DNA from: Leptobrachium leishanense
Taxonomy: Eukaryota > Chordata > Amphibia > Anura > Megophryidae
Reading direction: 5' to 3'
Assembly (NCBI GenBank): GCA_009667805.1
Contig: CM019066.1
Location: forward strand, 1,860,001-1,924,000
DNA length: 64,000 bases
Position numbers and translations under genes: made by a program
The notes under the pieces: model-generated
Database searches by the model: none
What the model was told of the DNA's origin: nothing
What the model saw: only the letters and a program-made list of their open reading frames with translations
In this document: positions 54,651-64,000 of the stretch, piece by piece
How the letters are laid out: each line of letters begins with the position of its first letter
Numbering within the stretch: position 1 is the first letter of the stretch

Positions 54651-55155
54651 CAGTGTTTCTCCACTCCTGACCTCAGGACCAAGTAACAGGCCAGGTTTTA
54701 AGGCTGGGTTCACACCTGCGTGCTTTTTTACACGTGCAATACGTGGGGGTTTTTTTTACACCCATATCGCGCAAACATAAAAACGCTAACGCGTATGGGC
54801 AGCACGTTCACGTCCATAGACTGCAGAGTGAACGCTCTGCAAATACGCCCCAAAAGAAGATCCCGTACTTCTTTGGGCGTAGGACGTTTTACAGCGCGTT
54901 CCTGCGCGCTGTAAAACGCCCAGGTGTGAACAGGTCCCATAGGAAATCATGGGATTTCCGTGTCTCGGCATTTTACAGTGCGCAGGAAAGCGCTCTAGAA
55001 TGCTGAGGTGTGAACCCAGTCTTAGGGTTACCTTGGGGAAATGCAGACTGAATCCTGTAATCACTGAGCAGCAAATCATATCACCTGTGCGGTGCTTCAC
55101 ATATCCTGCAAACCTGGCCTGTATTGGTCCTGAGGACTGGAGTTGAGAAACACTG
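54651..55155. mobile_element. hAT MITE interrupted by a Harbinger-like MITE
   Basis: CAGTGTTTCTCCACTCCTGA at the left, CTGGAGTTGAGAAACACTG at the right, flanked by CACTAAAA and CACTAAGG. The two halves match 23415-23597 once 54702-55021 is removed. Confidence 0.9.
54702..55021. mobile_element. Harbinger-like hairpin MITE, GGCTGGGTTCACACC type (copy 1)
   Basis: GGCTGGGTTCACACCTGCG at the left, AGGTGTGAACCCAGTC at the right, TAA and TTA flanks. Arms carry CGTACTTCTTTGGGCGTAGG and GCGCGTTCCTGCGCGCTGTA. Confidence 0.85.
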
Positions 55156-55161
55156 CACTAA

Positions 55162-55468
55162 GGCTGGGTTCACACCTCAGCGTTTTTCAAACATGCGTAA
55201 TATGCACGTTTTTGAAGCGCAAACTTGAAAAACGCGAACGTGCATTGCAGCGCATTCACGGCTATGTCTATGGCCGCAAACGTGCTGTACTACGCACCAA
55301 AGAAGCTCCCGTACTTCTTTGTGCGTAGGAGGTTTGAATGCGCGTTCCTGCGCGCTTTAAAAACACCCAGGTGTGAATGGGTCCCATAGGAAATCATGGG
55401 ATTTCCCTGTTCATGCGTTTTATAGCGCACAGGAACGCGCTTTAAAGCGCTTAGGTGTGAACGGGTGC
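55162..55468. mobile_element. Harbinger-like hairpin MITE, GGCTGGGTTCACACC type (copy 2)
   Basis: Same family as 54702-55021 (CCGTACTTCTTTGTGCGTAG, GTTCCTGCGCGCTTTAAAAA). TAA on the left. Its right end AGGTGTGAACGGGTGC abuts the TTAA of the next element. Confidence 0.85.
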
Positions 55469-55472
55469 TTAA

Positions 55473-56562
55473 CCCCTTCGCTGCGGAGGACGCGCATCCT
55501 CCCTTTGGGGGTCAGCGATCGGACGGGTTCCGGCCGATCGCTGTGCCCCCCGGTGCGGGCTGACATCCTCGATGTCAGCCCAGCACCCGGAACCGCCGCC
55601 GGGCTAATTAGACGTCATCGCGGCGGCGCAATGACATCTAATTCAGGCGCCCCTTCGGACCTATCTCCCTCCCGATCGCCGGCGTTGCGGGGGTTAATCC
55701 AGGCATCGTTTGGAAGGGCACAGCCTGCCCTTCCTAACGGTACCTGGAATTAACCCCATGGGGGCTGGATCACGAATCGGCGCTGAAAAGCGACGGTTCG
55801 TGATCCTTTCCCGGAGCTGGCCGACATCTTGGATATCGGCCAAGCTTCCGGGAATGCCCCCTGAGGACTGGCGTCATCGTGCATAGCACGATGACGCCAG
55901 TCCTGGAGTTAACCCCTAACTGCCACCAATGGTGGAGATAGGGGGTTCCAATGAACCCCCTATCTCCCGATCCGTGGCAGTTAGGGGTTAATGTTTGATA
56001 TTGTTGGATCGGCCAGAGCATGGCCGTTCCAACAATACCAAACATGAGCATGAAAAAAGTTTTTTAAAAAAAAAATATTTTAAAAAAATAAAAAAAATAA
56101 AGTTTTTTTTGGTTTGTTAATGTAGCAATATTGTTCCCATATCAATTATAATGTGAACAATGATGCTGCACTAATGATTTTTGTATGCGGTGCGTTTGTT
56201 AAAAATCGCGTAATTTTCCCCAAAACAAAATGTAACGAGTCCCCATCTCTAATTTTTTTAACAAGCGCACCCCATACAAAATATAACCGCAATTGCTCGC
56301 ATGTTAAAAAAAAACACTTTACACGTTGTAAATTATTGAAAATTCATATTTTATTGCATTTTTTGTTATAATATACAGACAGGACATGACGTATACATAT
56401 AATAATGACAGATTATGACTCTGCCGAGTCTGACGGAAAGAACGATATATAATATGTCTGGGTCATATACTAAAATAAGCCTTCAAAACATGTTTAAACA
56501 TGAGCAAAATCGGTAAAAATGACCTCAGCACAGAGGCGGGAAATGCCTCAGCAGCGAAAGGG
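55473..56562. mobile_element. piggyBac-like non-autonomous element, 1090 bp
   Basis: TTAA at 55469-55472 and 56563-56566. Ends CCCCTTCGCTGCGGAGG and CCTCAGCAGCGAAAGGG are imperfect inverted repeats starting CCC(C)TT, as in Uribo-like piggyBac elements of frogs. It is composed of GC-rich hairpins and an AT-rich end (56055-56350). It has no transposase and carries a nested mini-element at 55913-55987. Confidence 0.9.
55913..55987. mobile_element. 75-bp TTAA-flanked mini-element inside a piggyBac-like element
   Basis: CCCCTAACTGCCACCAATGG at the left, CCGTGGCAGTTAGGGG at the right, TTAA at 55909-55912 and 55988-55991. The central hairpin is GATAGGGGGTTC and GAACCCCCTATC. Confidence 0.8.
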
Positions 56563-56569
56563 TTAAGGA

Positions 56570-56865
56570 TACCAGCAGAGGAACCACAGGTCATCATTGG
56601 TATTTTCTCCTGACCTGAAGTCAATGGAGTGGTGGCGTTGCAGTTCGGTGTTCTGAGCAGATTAACCATTACTTCGGATAATTTTGTTGTCGCCAAAGAT
56701 CGCCGAATTGCGGAAATCTGCGCACGAACTGCTCTGTATTTTGCCAACAGTTCACCAGTATTTGGCCAGTGATAGTTTAGTGAATAGACGATCAGCCAAG
56801 AAATTGCACCGTACAGTTCGGTGCAAATCGGTGGCAAGTTCGCCCCTTACTGAATAACCTCTAGA
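56570..56865. mobile_element. Right part of an AT-rich GGTTATTCA-family MITE
   Basis: GATTAACCATTACTTCGGAT, GATAGTTTAGTGAATAGACG, then CTTACTGAATAACCTC, match 3825-4010 in order. It is cut at its left by the piggyBac-like element. Confidence 0.65.
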
Positions 56866-57244
56866 GTGTCACAGGATGTCAACAATGAACGGAACCAGGG
56901 AAAAACGCAGTTAGAAAAACACAGCCCGGGTGCCAGGAAACGTTGCCGTACATCCCCTGAAGCAGAGAAAACATTTTTTTTTAAATTAACTAAGAGCGCA
57001 GCTCGGCTTCCCACTAATTAGCAGTATTTTAGAACAATGAAGCGCGCAGACAGCTGGGATTTCCGAGGAAGTCTCCAATGAAACAAAATGAGAAAAACCT
57101 GCTTTAAACCACGAGCCACATCCCTGAACTGCCTTAATGCTCCAGTGAAGTCACCGACGACGTCTGACTGCTGCAACCAAACCGCTGCGGGCAAAACTTC
57201 ATGACGAGCTCATTAACATGTTGGCGGAATAGAAAAAAAACTCC
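56866..57244. other. Unassigned non-coding stretch
   Basis: No element ends or exon recognised. Confidence 0.35.
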
Positions 57245-57840
57245 CAGGTCGATTCACTAAGGCTGGGGTCAGACCAGCGCACTTTTAACGTGCGTTCTGG
57301 CGCACATAATTACGGCCGCACTAGCAGCAGATGACGGGCAATGACGGCCAATATACGATGTACGGCCGCACAAAAGTCCGGTCGTGCAACGCAAGTGGAA
57401 TTTGAACGCATTTTTTCTGAGAACGCTGAACCGCTAGTACTGACGTACTGAGTGCGCAGCTGCGGCATAGCGGCGTGTTTGCGTGATTAGGAGATGTCAG
57501 ACGCTGCTAATGTCCAGCCTACATAACGTCCAGAAGCAAAAAGTTTTATTGACGATCCGTACAAAATCACGCCCGAAAATGCACGTCGTCTGACCGTTTT
57601 TGCGCATTCCGTGAAAAAATACGTCAATGCGTTCGGACGCACTTTTTCACGATCACGGGGAAAAATGCTTTCGTCTGACCCTAGCCTTAAAGGTGAAGCT
57701 CAGGAGAGGAGATCTAGACCAAATAGCCGATTTGGAAAGTGAGATGAATGGGAGAATTGTTTCTGGTTTGGCTATTTTGACCTAAAATTTTCACTTCTCC
57801 AGTCATTCTCCTGAGTTTCACCTTTGGTGAAGGGACCTAT
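57245..57840. mobile_element. Palindromic MITE split by a Harbinger-like MITE
   Basis: GGTCGATTCACTAA before and AAAGGTGAAGCTCAGGAGAG after the MITE join to form the hairpin end. Arms contain CTAGACCAAATAGCCGATTT and its inverse (GGCTATTTTGACCTAAAA). The right end is TTTGGTGAAGGGACC. Confidence 0.75.
57261..57686 (-). mobile_element. Harbinger-like MITE, subfamily A
   Basis: GGCTGGGGTCAGACCAGCGC at the left, TCTGACCCTAGCC at the right; TAA before and TTAA after. Nearly identical at the left to the truncated copy at 5436-5757. Confidence 0.9.
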
Positions 57841-57949
57841 AAGAGCAAAAGTGGATGATAACATAATGACAGATCAATAAGCGAAGTCACCGCCATGGTG
57901 CTGCTAAAACCCATGTGGGAATTCTTCCTGCCTTTTTTGTGTAAAGTCA

Positions 57950-58640
57950 CATAAGGGGTTATTCAGGAAGCACCAAATTGGCCACAGAATTGCACCGAAC
58001 GGTGAATTTTGGAACCATTCGGCTATACGAAAAGCTGGCAATTTTGCCAAATATTTGCGAATTGCCAGCGAAATACGGTGACCTTTGGAGGAAGTGAACT
58101 CCCCATAGAGAAGCAATGGTTAATCTATTCCGAGAAAGCCCAACTGCACCAAAATGCCCAGAATTTCAGTGCTTTCATTCGACAGCTTTAAAAACGCAAA
58201 TCCCATAGGTTTCAATGGGAAATATATATATATTCCAGTTTTTATCAATTCTTTATTCAATTGTTTATTCTTTTCATTTGCAGCAAAAAGTCTTATTTTT
58301 TATAATATTTTAGGCATTCTTCGATTTTTTTCAGTGAAATATTTGATTTTTTTTATGATAATTCATGGGACCTTATTTATTATTTCTATGCATTATTTTT
58401 GTTTTAAAAGATTGCGGGGGGTTTCACCTGTTTGGCGGCTGGTCGGCTTTTGGTGGCTGATCGGAGGCATTCCGCGAATCGTCGGTCTGTTCAGCGCATG
58501 CATTCGGAGGATTCTTTCTTTCGGTGCACTACGGGGACACTGTGGTGAATGTGGAATTCATTGCAATGTCGGCGAACTGAGCTTGCTGAAGCAGGCCAAA
58601 ATAGAAGAGAGCACCGAAATGTTGGTGCTCCCTGAATAAT
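57950..58640. mobile_element. AT-rich MITE of the GGGTTATTCA family
   Basis: GGGGTTATTCAGGAAGCACC at the left and GGTGCTCCCTGAATAATCC at the right form inverted ends. The AT-rich core has TTTATTCTTTTCATTTGCAG, also at 59125-59150. The 161-codon frame at 58154-58639 is part of this repeat and has no known domain. Confidence 0.75.
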
Positions 58641-58969
58641 CCGTATAGTGTTCCTTTACGTAAACAAAAATATATTTTTTTATACGAGGAATTGATTCTT
58701 CAGGGAAAAAAAAAAAGAATCATTTGTTGCAGCACTAGTGTAAAGAAGACACTTGGGCAGATATTGCCCCAATATGGCATGAATATTTGTCTCAATTTCA
58801 TGGTTTTGTTCATATTAATTTGTTATGGGAGAGCAGCACCAAGCTTAAATATGCATCTGCTCTAATTTTATAAACTCAATAGTCAGAATTTAGGTGAAAA
58901 GCTGGAATCTCTTATTGCCATTTTTAACAAGTCAGTTTGAGAAAAAACAGCCCCTGTTTTAAGCAAATG
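58641..58969. other. Unassigned AT-rich stretch
   Basis: No element ends or exon recognised. Confidence 0.35.
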
Positions 58970-59595
58970 AAGTATACAGAGAACACCAAACAACACCGAA
59001 ATATCAGTGAAATAGATTTTCAGTGCTTTGATTGGACAGGTTTAAAAATCAGGCGAATCATATAGGTGTCAACGTTAAATAAATATTTAAGAAAAAAATG
59101 GGGATTTTTTTTTTTTTTTAACAGTTTATTCTTTTCATTTGCAGCAAAAAAGGCAGTTATTTTTAGGATTTCTTCTGCGAAATTTTTAATTCTGGTTTTA
59201 TATGGCATTTTTATTCTGTAACAGGCCTTATATTATTATTAATAGGACCTCAGCATTTCCAGGCATTTTCAAGCGCTAGTATTTTTTTTAAAACTGGTTT
59301 TAAAAAGTTGTGGGCGGGGGGGGGGGGTGGGGATTTACCTTTGTTCGGCGGCAGGTAATCAGCGCTTTGTAGATCGAGTTAGCGTTCTGTTCGGCGGGTT
59401 TGTGGCTGTGTTCAGAGGTTTTTTTAAATTGATGCGGCGGTTTAGGTGTTCGATTCTGTGTTTTGAGAATGCGTTTGGCGGGTCGATTCGCGGCACTTCA
59501 GGGACTCTACGGTGAATGCTGAATTCATGGCAGGGTCGACTAATTTAACTCGCCAAAGTGCGGCGAACGAGAAAGCACACTGAATAACTCTTTTC
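58970..59595. mobile_element. AT-rich GGTTATTCA-family MITE, left end lost
   Basis: TTTCAGTGCTTTGATTGGAC, CAGTTTATTCTTTTCATTTG, then GGCGGGTCGATTCGCGGCAC and the right end GCACACTGAATAACTC follow the family order. A G run lies at 59320-59327. Confidence 0.65.
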
Positions 59596-59627
59596 CATAG
59601 AAGCGGACTTGCGCAGGTTCACTGTAA

Positions 59628-60052
59628 GGCTAGGGTCAGACGAAAGCAGTTTTAACGTGCGTTTAGACGCACGAAATCACGGCCGTGCTAGCAGCAAATG
59701 ACGTCCAATGCCGGGGAACACACGAAGTACGGCCGCACGAAAGTTCGTCCGCGCAACGCAAGTGGCAAACGAACGCATTTTTTCTAGAACGTCAAACCTC
59801 TAGTACGGACGTACAGAGTGCGCTGCGTCCGCTAGAGGCGTGTGTGCGTGTTTGGGAGACGTCAGACGCTGCTAATGTCCGGCCAACATAACGTCCAGAC
59901 ACAAAAAGTGTTTTATTGATGATCCGTACAAAATCACGGACGAAAAGGCGCATCGTATGACCGCTATCGCGTACTCCGTGAAAAAATGCGTCCATTCGTT
60001 CGAACGCACTTTTTCACAGACAACGCGAAAATGCGTTCGTCTGACCCTAGCC
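59628..60052 (-). mobile_element. Harbinger-like MITE, subfamily A, TAA duplication
   Basis: GGCTAGGGTCAGACGAAAGC at the left, CGTCTGACCCTAGCC at the right, TAA at 59625-59627 and 60053-60055. Full-length copy. Confidence 0.92.
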
Positions 60053-60055
60053 TAA

Positions 60056-60682
60056 GCTGTGCGATAGGCGATTTATATTCTATGTTCTGCTGGTAAAACT
60101 CCTAGGAAATACATGGATTTTTCAAAAAGCATTGAAATTACAAAATGAAACAAGTGAAACAGTAATTCCAACAATACAAAATTAAAAAAAAAAAAGAAGT
60201 GAGACAAGAAATCCTCTCTCTGTACGTATGTCTCAATAACTAAGTTATTAGCTACAAAAAGCAACATATTACATAAGCTGTGATACATAGTTACACCATT
60301 TGACTATAAAGCAGCTAATAAAACATCATTAGGCCAAGCAGATTCATCCTGGGATCTGAGACGCAAACAAATTCCTGTGATTAATGGATTTAACATTTAC
60401 ATACATAAAACACCTATACTTTATTTATACTAATAAAAAGTAAACTGGCTTACATACCTTAATGCCTTAATCTTAAAGTGTTATTCAGAAAGCGCCGGTG
60501 TCGGCCGATGTTCCAAATCCTAGTGAAAGTCGCCATTGTTACACCAACAACAAATGCTGGCGCTTCACAAATGGAAGATCCAAACAGTCTGAGGGGGAGC
60601 TTCAACATGAAGTTTCAACTGTGACTGTTTGGATGCCTTAATTTGTCAAACACTGGCGTTTGTCATGGTAGCAACAGCAGTT
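60056..60682. other. Unassigned non-coding stretch
   Basis: 60478-60670 has a TTATTCAGAAAGCGCC start like the AT-rich MITE family, but no right end is seen. Nothing coding. Confidence 0.35.
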
Positions 60683-60685
60683 TAA

Positions 60686-61118
60686 GGCTGGGGTCAGACT
60701 AGCGCATTTTTAACGTGCGTTTAGGCGCACTTAATCACGGCCGCAGTAGCAGCAAATGCCGCGCAATGACGGCCAATATACGAAGTACGGCTGCACAAAA
60801 GTCCAGCCGCGCAAAGCAAGTGGAAAATTAATGCATTTTTTCGAGAACGCAGAACCGCTAGTACTGACGTACAGAGTGCGCTGCGTCCGCTTGTGGCGAG
60901 TGTGCGTGATTAGGAGACGTCAGACGCTGCTCATGTCCGGCCAACATAACATCCAGACGCAAAAAGTGTTTTATTGACGATCCGTGAAAAATCACGCACG
61001 AAAATGCGCATCGTATGACCGTTTTCGCGCATTCCGTGAAAAAAAAAAAAATACAGCAATGAGTTCGGACGCACTTTTTGACGGTCGCTGCGAATAATGC
61101 ATTAGTTTGACCCTAGCC
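60686..61118 (-). mobile_element. Harbinger-like MITE, subfamily A
   Basis: GGCTGGGGTCAGACTAGCGC at the left, GTTTGACCCTAGCC at the right; TAA before and TTA after. An A run at 61039-61051 has grown inside. Confidence 0.9.
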
Positions 61119-61121
61119 TTA

Positions 61122-61837
61122 GGTGGCAGGCTTTTTTTTTTTTGCAACATCGTCACTTTCTGAATAATGCTCGTTTCATTTTTGTTAGGTTTGTTTTTTT
61201 TATTGTAGCCGGAAAAAAAAAAAAAAAAAAAAGCAGACAATCAAAATCCTGTAGAGCTCTCAGACCGCATCTATGTCACTTCTACTCTGAAGGGTTGTCA
61301 GGATTTAATCTGGGAGAAGTAAAACCCATTGGGCTTTCAAGCTTTCCACCACCGCTACATCCCGCCATCCCTTCCACCCTCCCTCATCTACCTTCCAGAT
61401 AAAGCCAGACCTTATAATGTTTTGCTGACAGCGGCTAATGGTTCTGGCAGCTTGGTATGTGGCAAGAGGAGAAGGGTGCGTGGTGTACAGAGACCCCCCC
61501 CCCTTTTTAATAACAAAAGTACCACAATCCTCTGAAAGGAAAACACTGCTTTGAACTCAGGCGCTGCTCATCAAGTGGGCAAAGAGGCATGTGTGAACAA
61601 AAAGGGATCGAGCTTCCTCCCTTTCACGTGTATGATGTGGAATTACTTCCAGTTACACAATGTTGCAGATCTTATTTACTAAAGAAAGTATAATATTACA
61701 GGTCTTTTATTTAGAAGCCCAAAGTGACAACAAAAACATGGTACTAAGTGCTTATATTAGGGCTGCAACTAGCGATTATTCTCATAAAATCGATTAATCA
61801 ATTCATCGTATTAAAAAATGTAAAAATTGTTCACTTA
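61122..61837. other. Unassigned non-coding stretch
   Basis: Poly-T, poly-A and poly-C runs (61130, 61207-61232, 61493-61503). No element ends or exon recognised. Confidence 0.4.
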
Positions 61838-63536
61838 CCCTTTAGTGACTGGGCGGTATTACACAAATCCGTCCGTTAGCGCCCGCTGCTGTTTTTATGT
61901 TTCTGCGCTGTTCGTGTTTAGGTCAAATTTTCCTCTTACTCGTTTATGTAACCCACACATATTTTACACCGTTTTTCCCGCCATTAAATGGACTTTCTAA
62001 AAATACCATTATTTCAATCATATGCTATAATTTACTATAAATAAAAAAAAAAAAAAAACACAACACACTTTTTCGTAATTTTAATCCCCAAAGTCTACAA
62101 CCACCAAAAGAGACCCCGGCTAAATAGTTTCAATATTTTGTCCCGAGAATAGAAATACCCAATTTTTACAAGTTTTTGCTTTTTAACTCCTTAACTGCTG
62201 AGCCAGTTCATTATGTGCGCTGAGCTCATTCTGACTGTTTTATGCTCATTATTTTTAGATGACAGCCTAGGTCCTATTTAACTAAACCCCCTCCCCCCCC
62301 GAAAAAACTTTTTTTTTAAAAGGAAAAAAAAAATTAACCCTTTCGCTGCGGAGCCATTTCACGCCTCTGTGCTGAGCTCATTTTTACTGGTTTCGCACAT
62401 CATGTTTAACTGCGTTTTGAAGCCTTATTTTAATATATCGTTCTTTGTTCTTTGCTATGCACAATGACACCAGTCATCAGGGGGCATTCCCGGAAGCTTG
62501 GCCGACATCCAAGATGTCGGCCAGCTCCGGGAGAGGATCACGAATCGGCGCCGAATCGTGATCCGGCAACCAAGGGGTTGAAGGCAGGCACAGTTTGGAA
62601 GGGCAGGCTGTGCCCTTCCAAACCGTGCCTGCCTTCAGCCTCTGGTCCCCCGCGATTGGGAGGGAGAGACCTCGCCCCCTCCCTTTCAGGCACCTCCTCT
62701 GCACTCGCGGGGGGGCACCTGAAATAGATGTCACTGCGCCGCTGCGATGACATCCATCTTCCCCCCACCCCCCGGCATCCCGGAGTGCCGGGCTGACATG
62801 CTAGATGTCAGCCTGCACCCGGGGGGGGGGCAGCAATCAGTCGGAATCCCAGCTGACTGCTGCCTCCTGTGCAAGGACGCACTCAGCGCGTCCGTGGCAC
62901 AGGAGGAACACTTGGCAGGACGCGCTGAGCGCGTCCTTAACAGCCAAGTGGTTAATTTGAATTTTTAATTTTTTTTATTTTTACACCAAACCTGGTCATG
63001 TTTGATATCATTGGAAAGGCCATGATCAGGCCTTTCCAATGATGTCAAATATGACCCTCTGGGGTGGGGGGGTAACCTGGAGGCTTGACTGACATCCAAG
63101 ATGTCAGCCCCCTCCAGGTTTGAATCGCGATTCGGCGCAAATTTGCGCCAAATCGCGATCCGGCAGCGAAACAGTTAATGCTATACAATGCTGAAAAGAA
63201 AAGGGGAGACTTTCCCCTTTCCAGCGGTGCAAAAAGCATCACTGTACCTTAAATGGTTGGGGAGATAGAGGGATCCAAAAAGGAGACCCCTCCCCTTCCT
63301 GAGTTTTCCCTACCGGCGCCTGCCGATGACATCACGCAGCGTGATGATGTCATCGGATCTACGGGCCCCCAGGAAACGGCGAGGCAAGCTTCCCATAGAT
63401 GCCATTGGAGCCAGCGAGGGAGGGGAGTATCAGCGGGAGGGAGGTTAGGAGACCGCTGACGTACTATGTACGTCTGCGGGTCTAAGGGAGACCCGTGGGC
63501 AAGGACGTACATTGTACGTCAGCAGTCAGGAAGGGG
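61838..63536. mobile_element. piggyBac-like element with another nested inside
   Basis: The left end CCCTTTAGTGACTGGGCGG follows TTA, with one base of TTAA lost. The right end GCAGTCAGGAAGGGG precedes TTAA at 63537-63540. It aligns with 33443-34678 at both ends and through AACCTGGTCATGTTTG, GACATCCAAGATGTCAGCC, a CGCGATC hairpin and the GACGTAC terminal hairpin. The block 62338-62951 is absent from that copy. Confidence 0.9.
62338..62951. mobile_element. piggyBac-like element nested in a piggyBac-like element
   Basis: TTAA at 62334-62337 and 62952-62955. Ends CCCTTTCGCTGCGGAGCC and AACAGCCAAGTGG. The left end matches 55473-56562. The right end has a different sequence, so it may be a composite. 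The body is a series of hairpins such as GGCCGACATCCAAGATGTCG and GGAAGGGCAGGCTGTGCCCT. Confidence 0.88.
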
Positions 63537-63540
63537 TTAA

Positions 63541-64000
63541 AAAGGAACATTATGTAAAATATAACCACAGGGGGGGCGTGGCCGACTGCAACAGGGAGCA
63601 GACGTGCTTCAGAAGAGCCCCTTTTTGGTCGCTAACCACAGCAGTACTTTCATGCAGTCGTTTATTTGTCGTGTTGCATTTTTGTTTTTTTAGCCTATGC
63701 CTTTTGTGAGTTTTTGCAGATGACTTCTGAAGACATTCTCGCTTTTCAGTTTCTGATGAGACCCCCCCAATCGGGGATGATTTTGAGGACACTTCTTAGT
63801 TATCTACGGCATTGTTTTTGATGGCCTCTTAAATTAGTATGGTATATATGTCTCTTATTATTCTCTCTCTGTTCCCCCACACAAGCACTATTTAGGATGT
63901 TTTTTCAGCGGACTCTTTCTTGATTTTTTATCACAGTGCTTAATGGATAAATAGTTCTTTTCTTTGATGCCTGTGCGGCCCTGCGAGGTCCTCACTCTAT
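63541..64000 (+). other. Unassigned edge region, possible LINE 5' end
   Basis: GGGGGGGCGTGGCCGACTGC at 63570 followed by a T-rich leader resembles 5' ends of L1/Tx1-type LINEs, but no ORF1 is reached before the window ends. Only a suggestion. Confidence 0.25.

Overview
This window looks like intronic DNA of a vertebrate, most likely a frog or toad (Anura). The only host gene part I can support is one 73-bp exon on the minus strand (20460-20532). Its 24 codons match the start of the BAR domain of ASAP1, an Arf GTPase-activating protein. If that is right, most or all of the window is ASAP1 intron transcribed right to left. I saw no other host exon, no tRNA, rRNA or CRISPR array, and no promoter I could defend. 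An anuran is inferred from the mix of repeats: L2/CR1-type LINEs, L1/Tx1-type LINEs, Tc1 elements, TTAA-flanked piggyBac-like elements and very many short inverted-repeat elements.

Left third (1-21000). A LINE tail with a 39-bp tandem repeat (1563-2275) is followed by a 308-bp foldback element (2337-2644), a GA-rich tract (4072-4640), a Harbinger-like MITE fused to a hAT end (5436-6009), and a 2.06-kb LINE that holds only ORF1 between 10-bp target duplications (6229-8291). Several hAT and Harbinger-like MITEs follow. Then come a 45-copy minisatellite (16211-17183), an L2-type LINE (17740-18880) and the ASAP1 exon.

Middle (21000-43000). Three copies of one dispersed repeat and two copies of another are interrupted by MITEs. 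A 1.6-kb inverted-repeat element (30181-31770) carries a GC-rich tandem segment and a second minisatellite. A Tc1 element with an intact 340-codon transposase (33337-36190) has itself been hit by a piggyBac-like element. A 5'-truncated L1/Tx1 LINE (40431-41198) sits in a 15-bp target duplication.

Right third (43000-64000). This part holds a second L2 copy, a second and broken Tc1 copy with a hAT MITE in its transposase gene, and a hAT element carrying a third minisatellite and inserted into a Harbinger-like MITE (51383-53407). It also has a hAT, Harbinger-like and piggyBac-like stack (54651-56562) and a piggyBac-like element nested in another (61838-63536).

The main biological story is serial transposition. 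Because copies with and without inserts are both present, several insertions can be read as filled versus empty sites, giving target duplications of TA (Tc1), TTAA (piggyBac-like), TTA/TAA (Harbinger-like) and 8 bp (hAT). The only protein that looks functional is the Tc1 transposase at 34951-35973. Most other long open frames are by-products of tandem repeats whose unit is a multiple of three. Family names rest on my reading of protein motifs, terminal repeats and target duplications, not on a database search.
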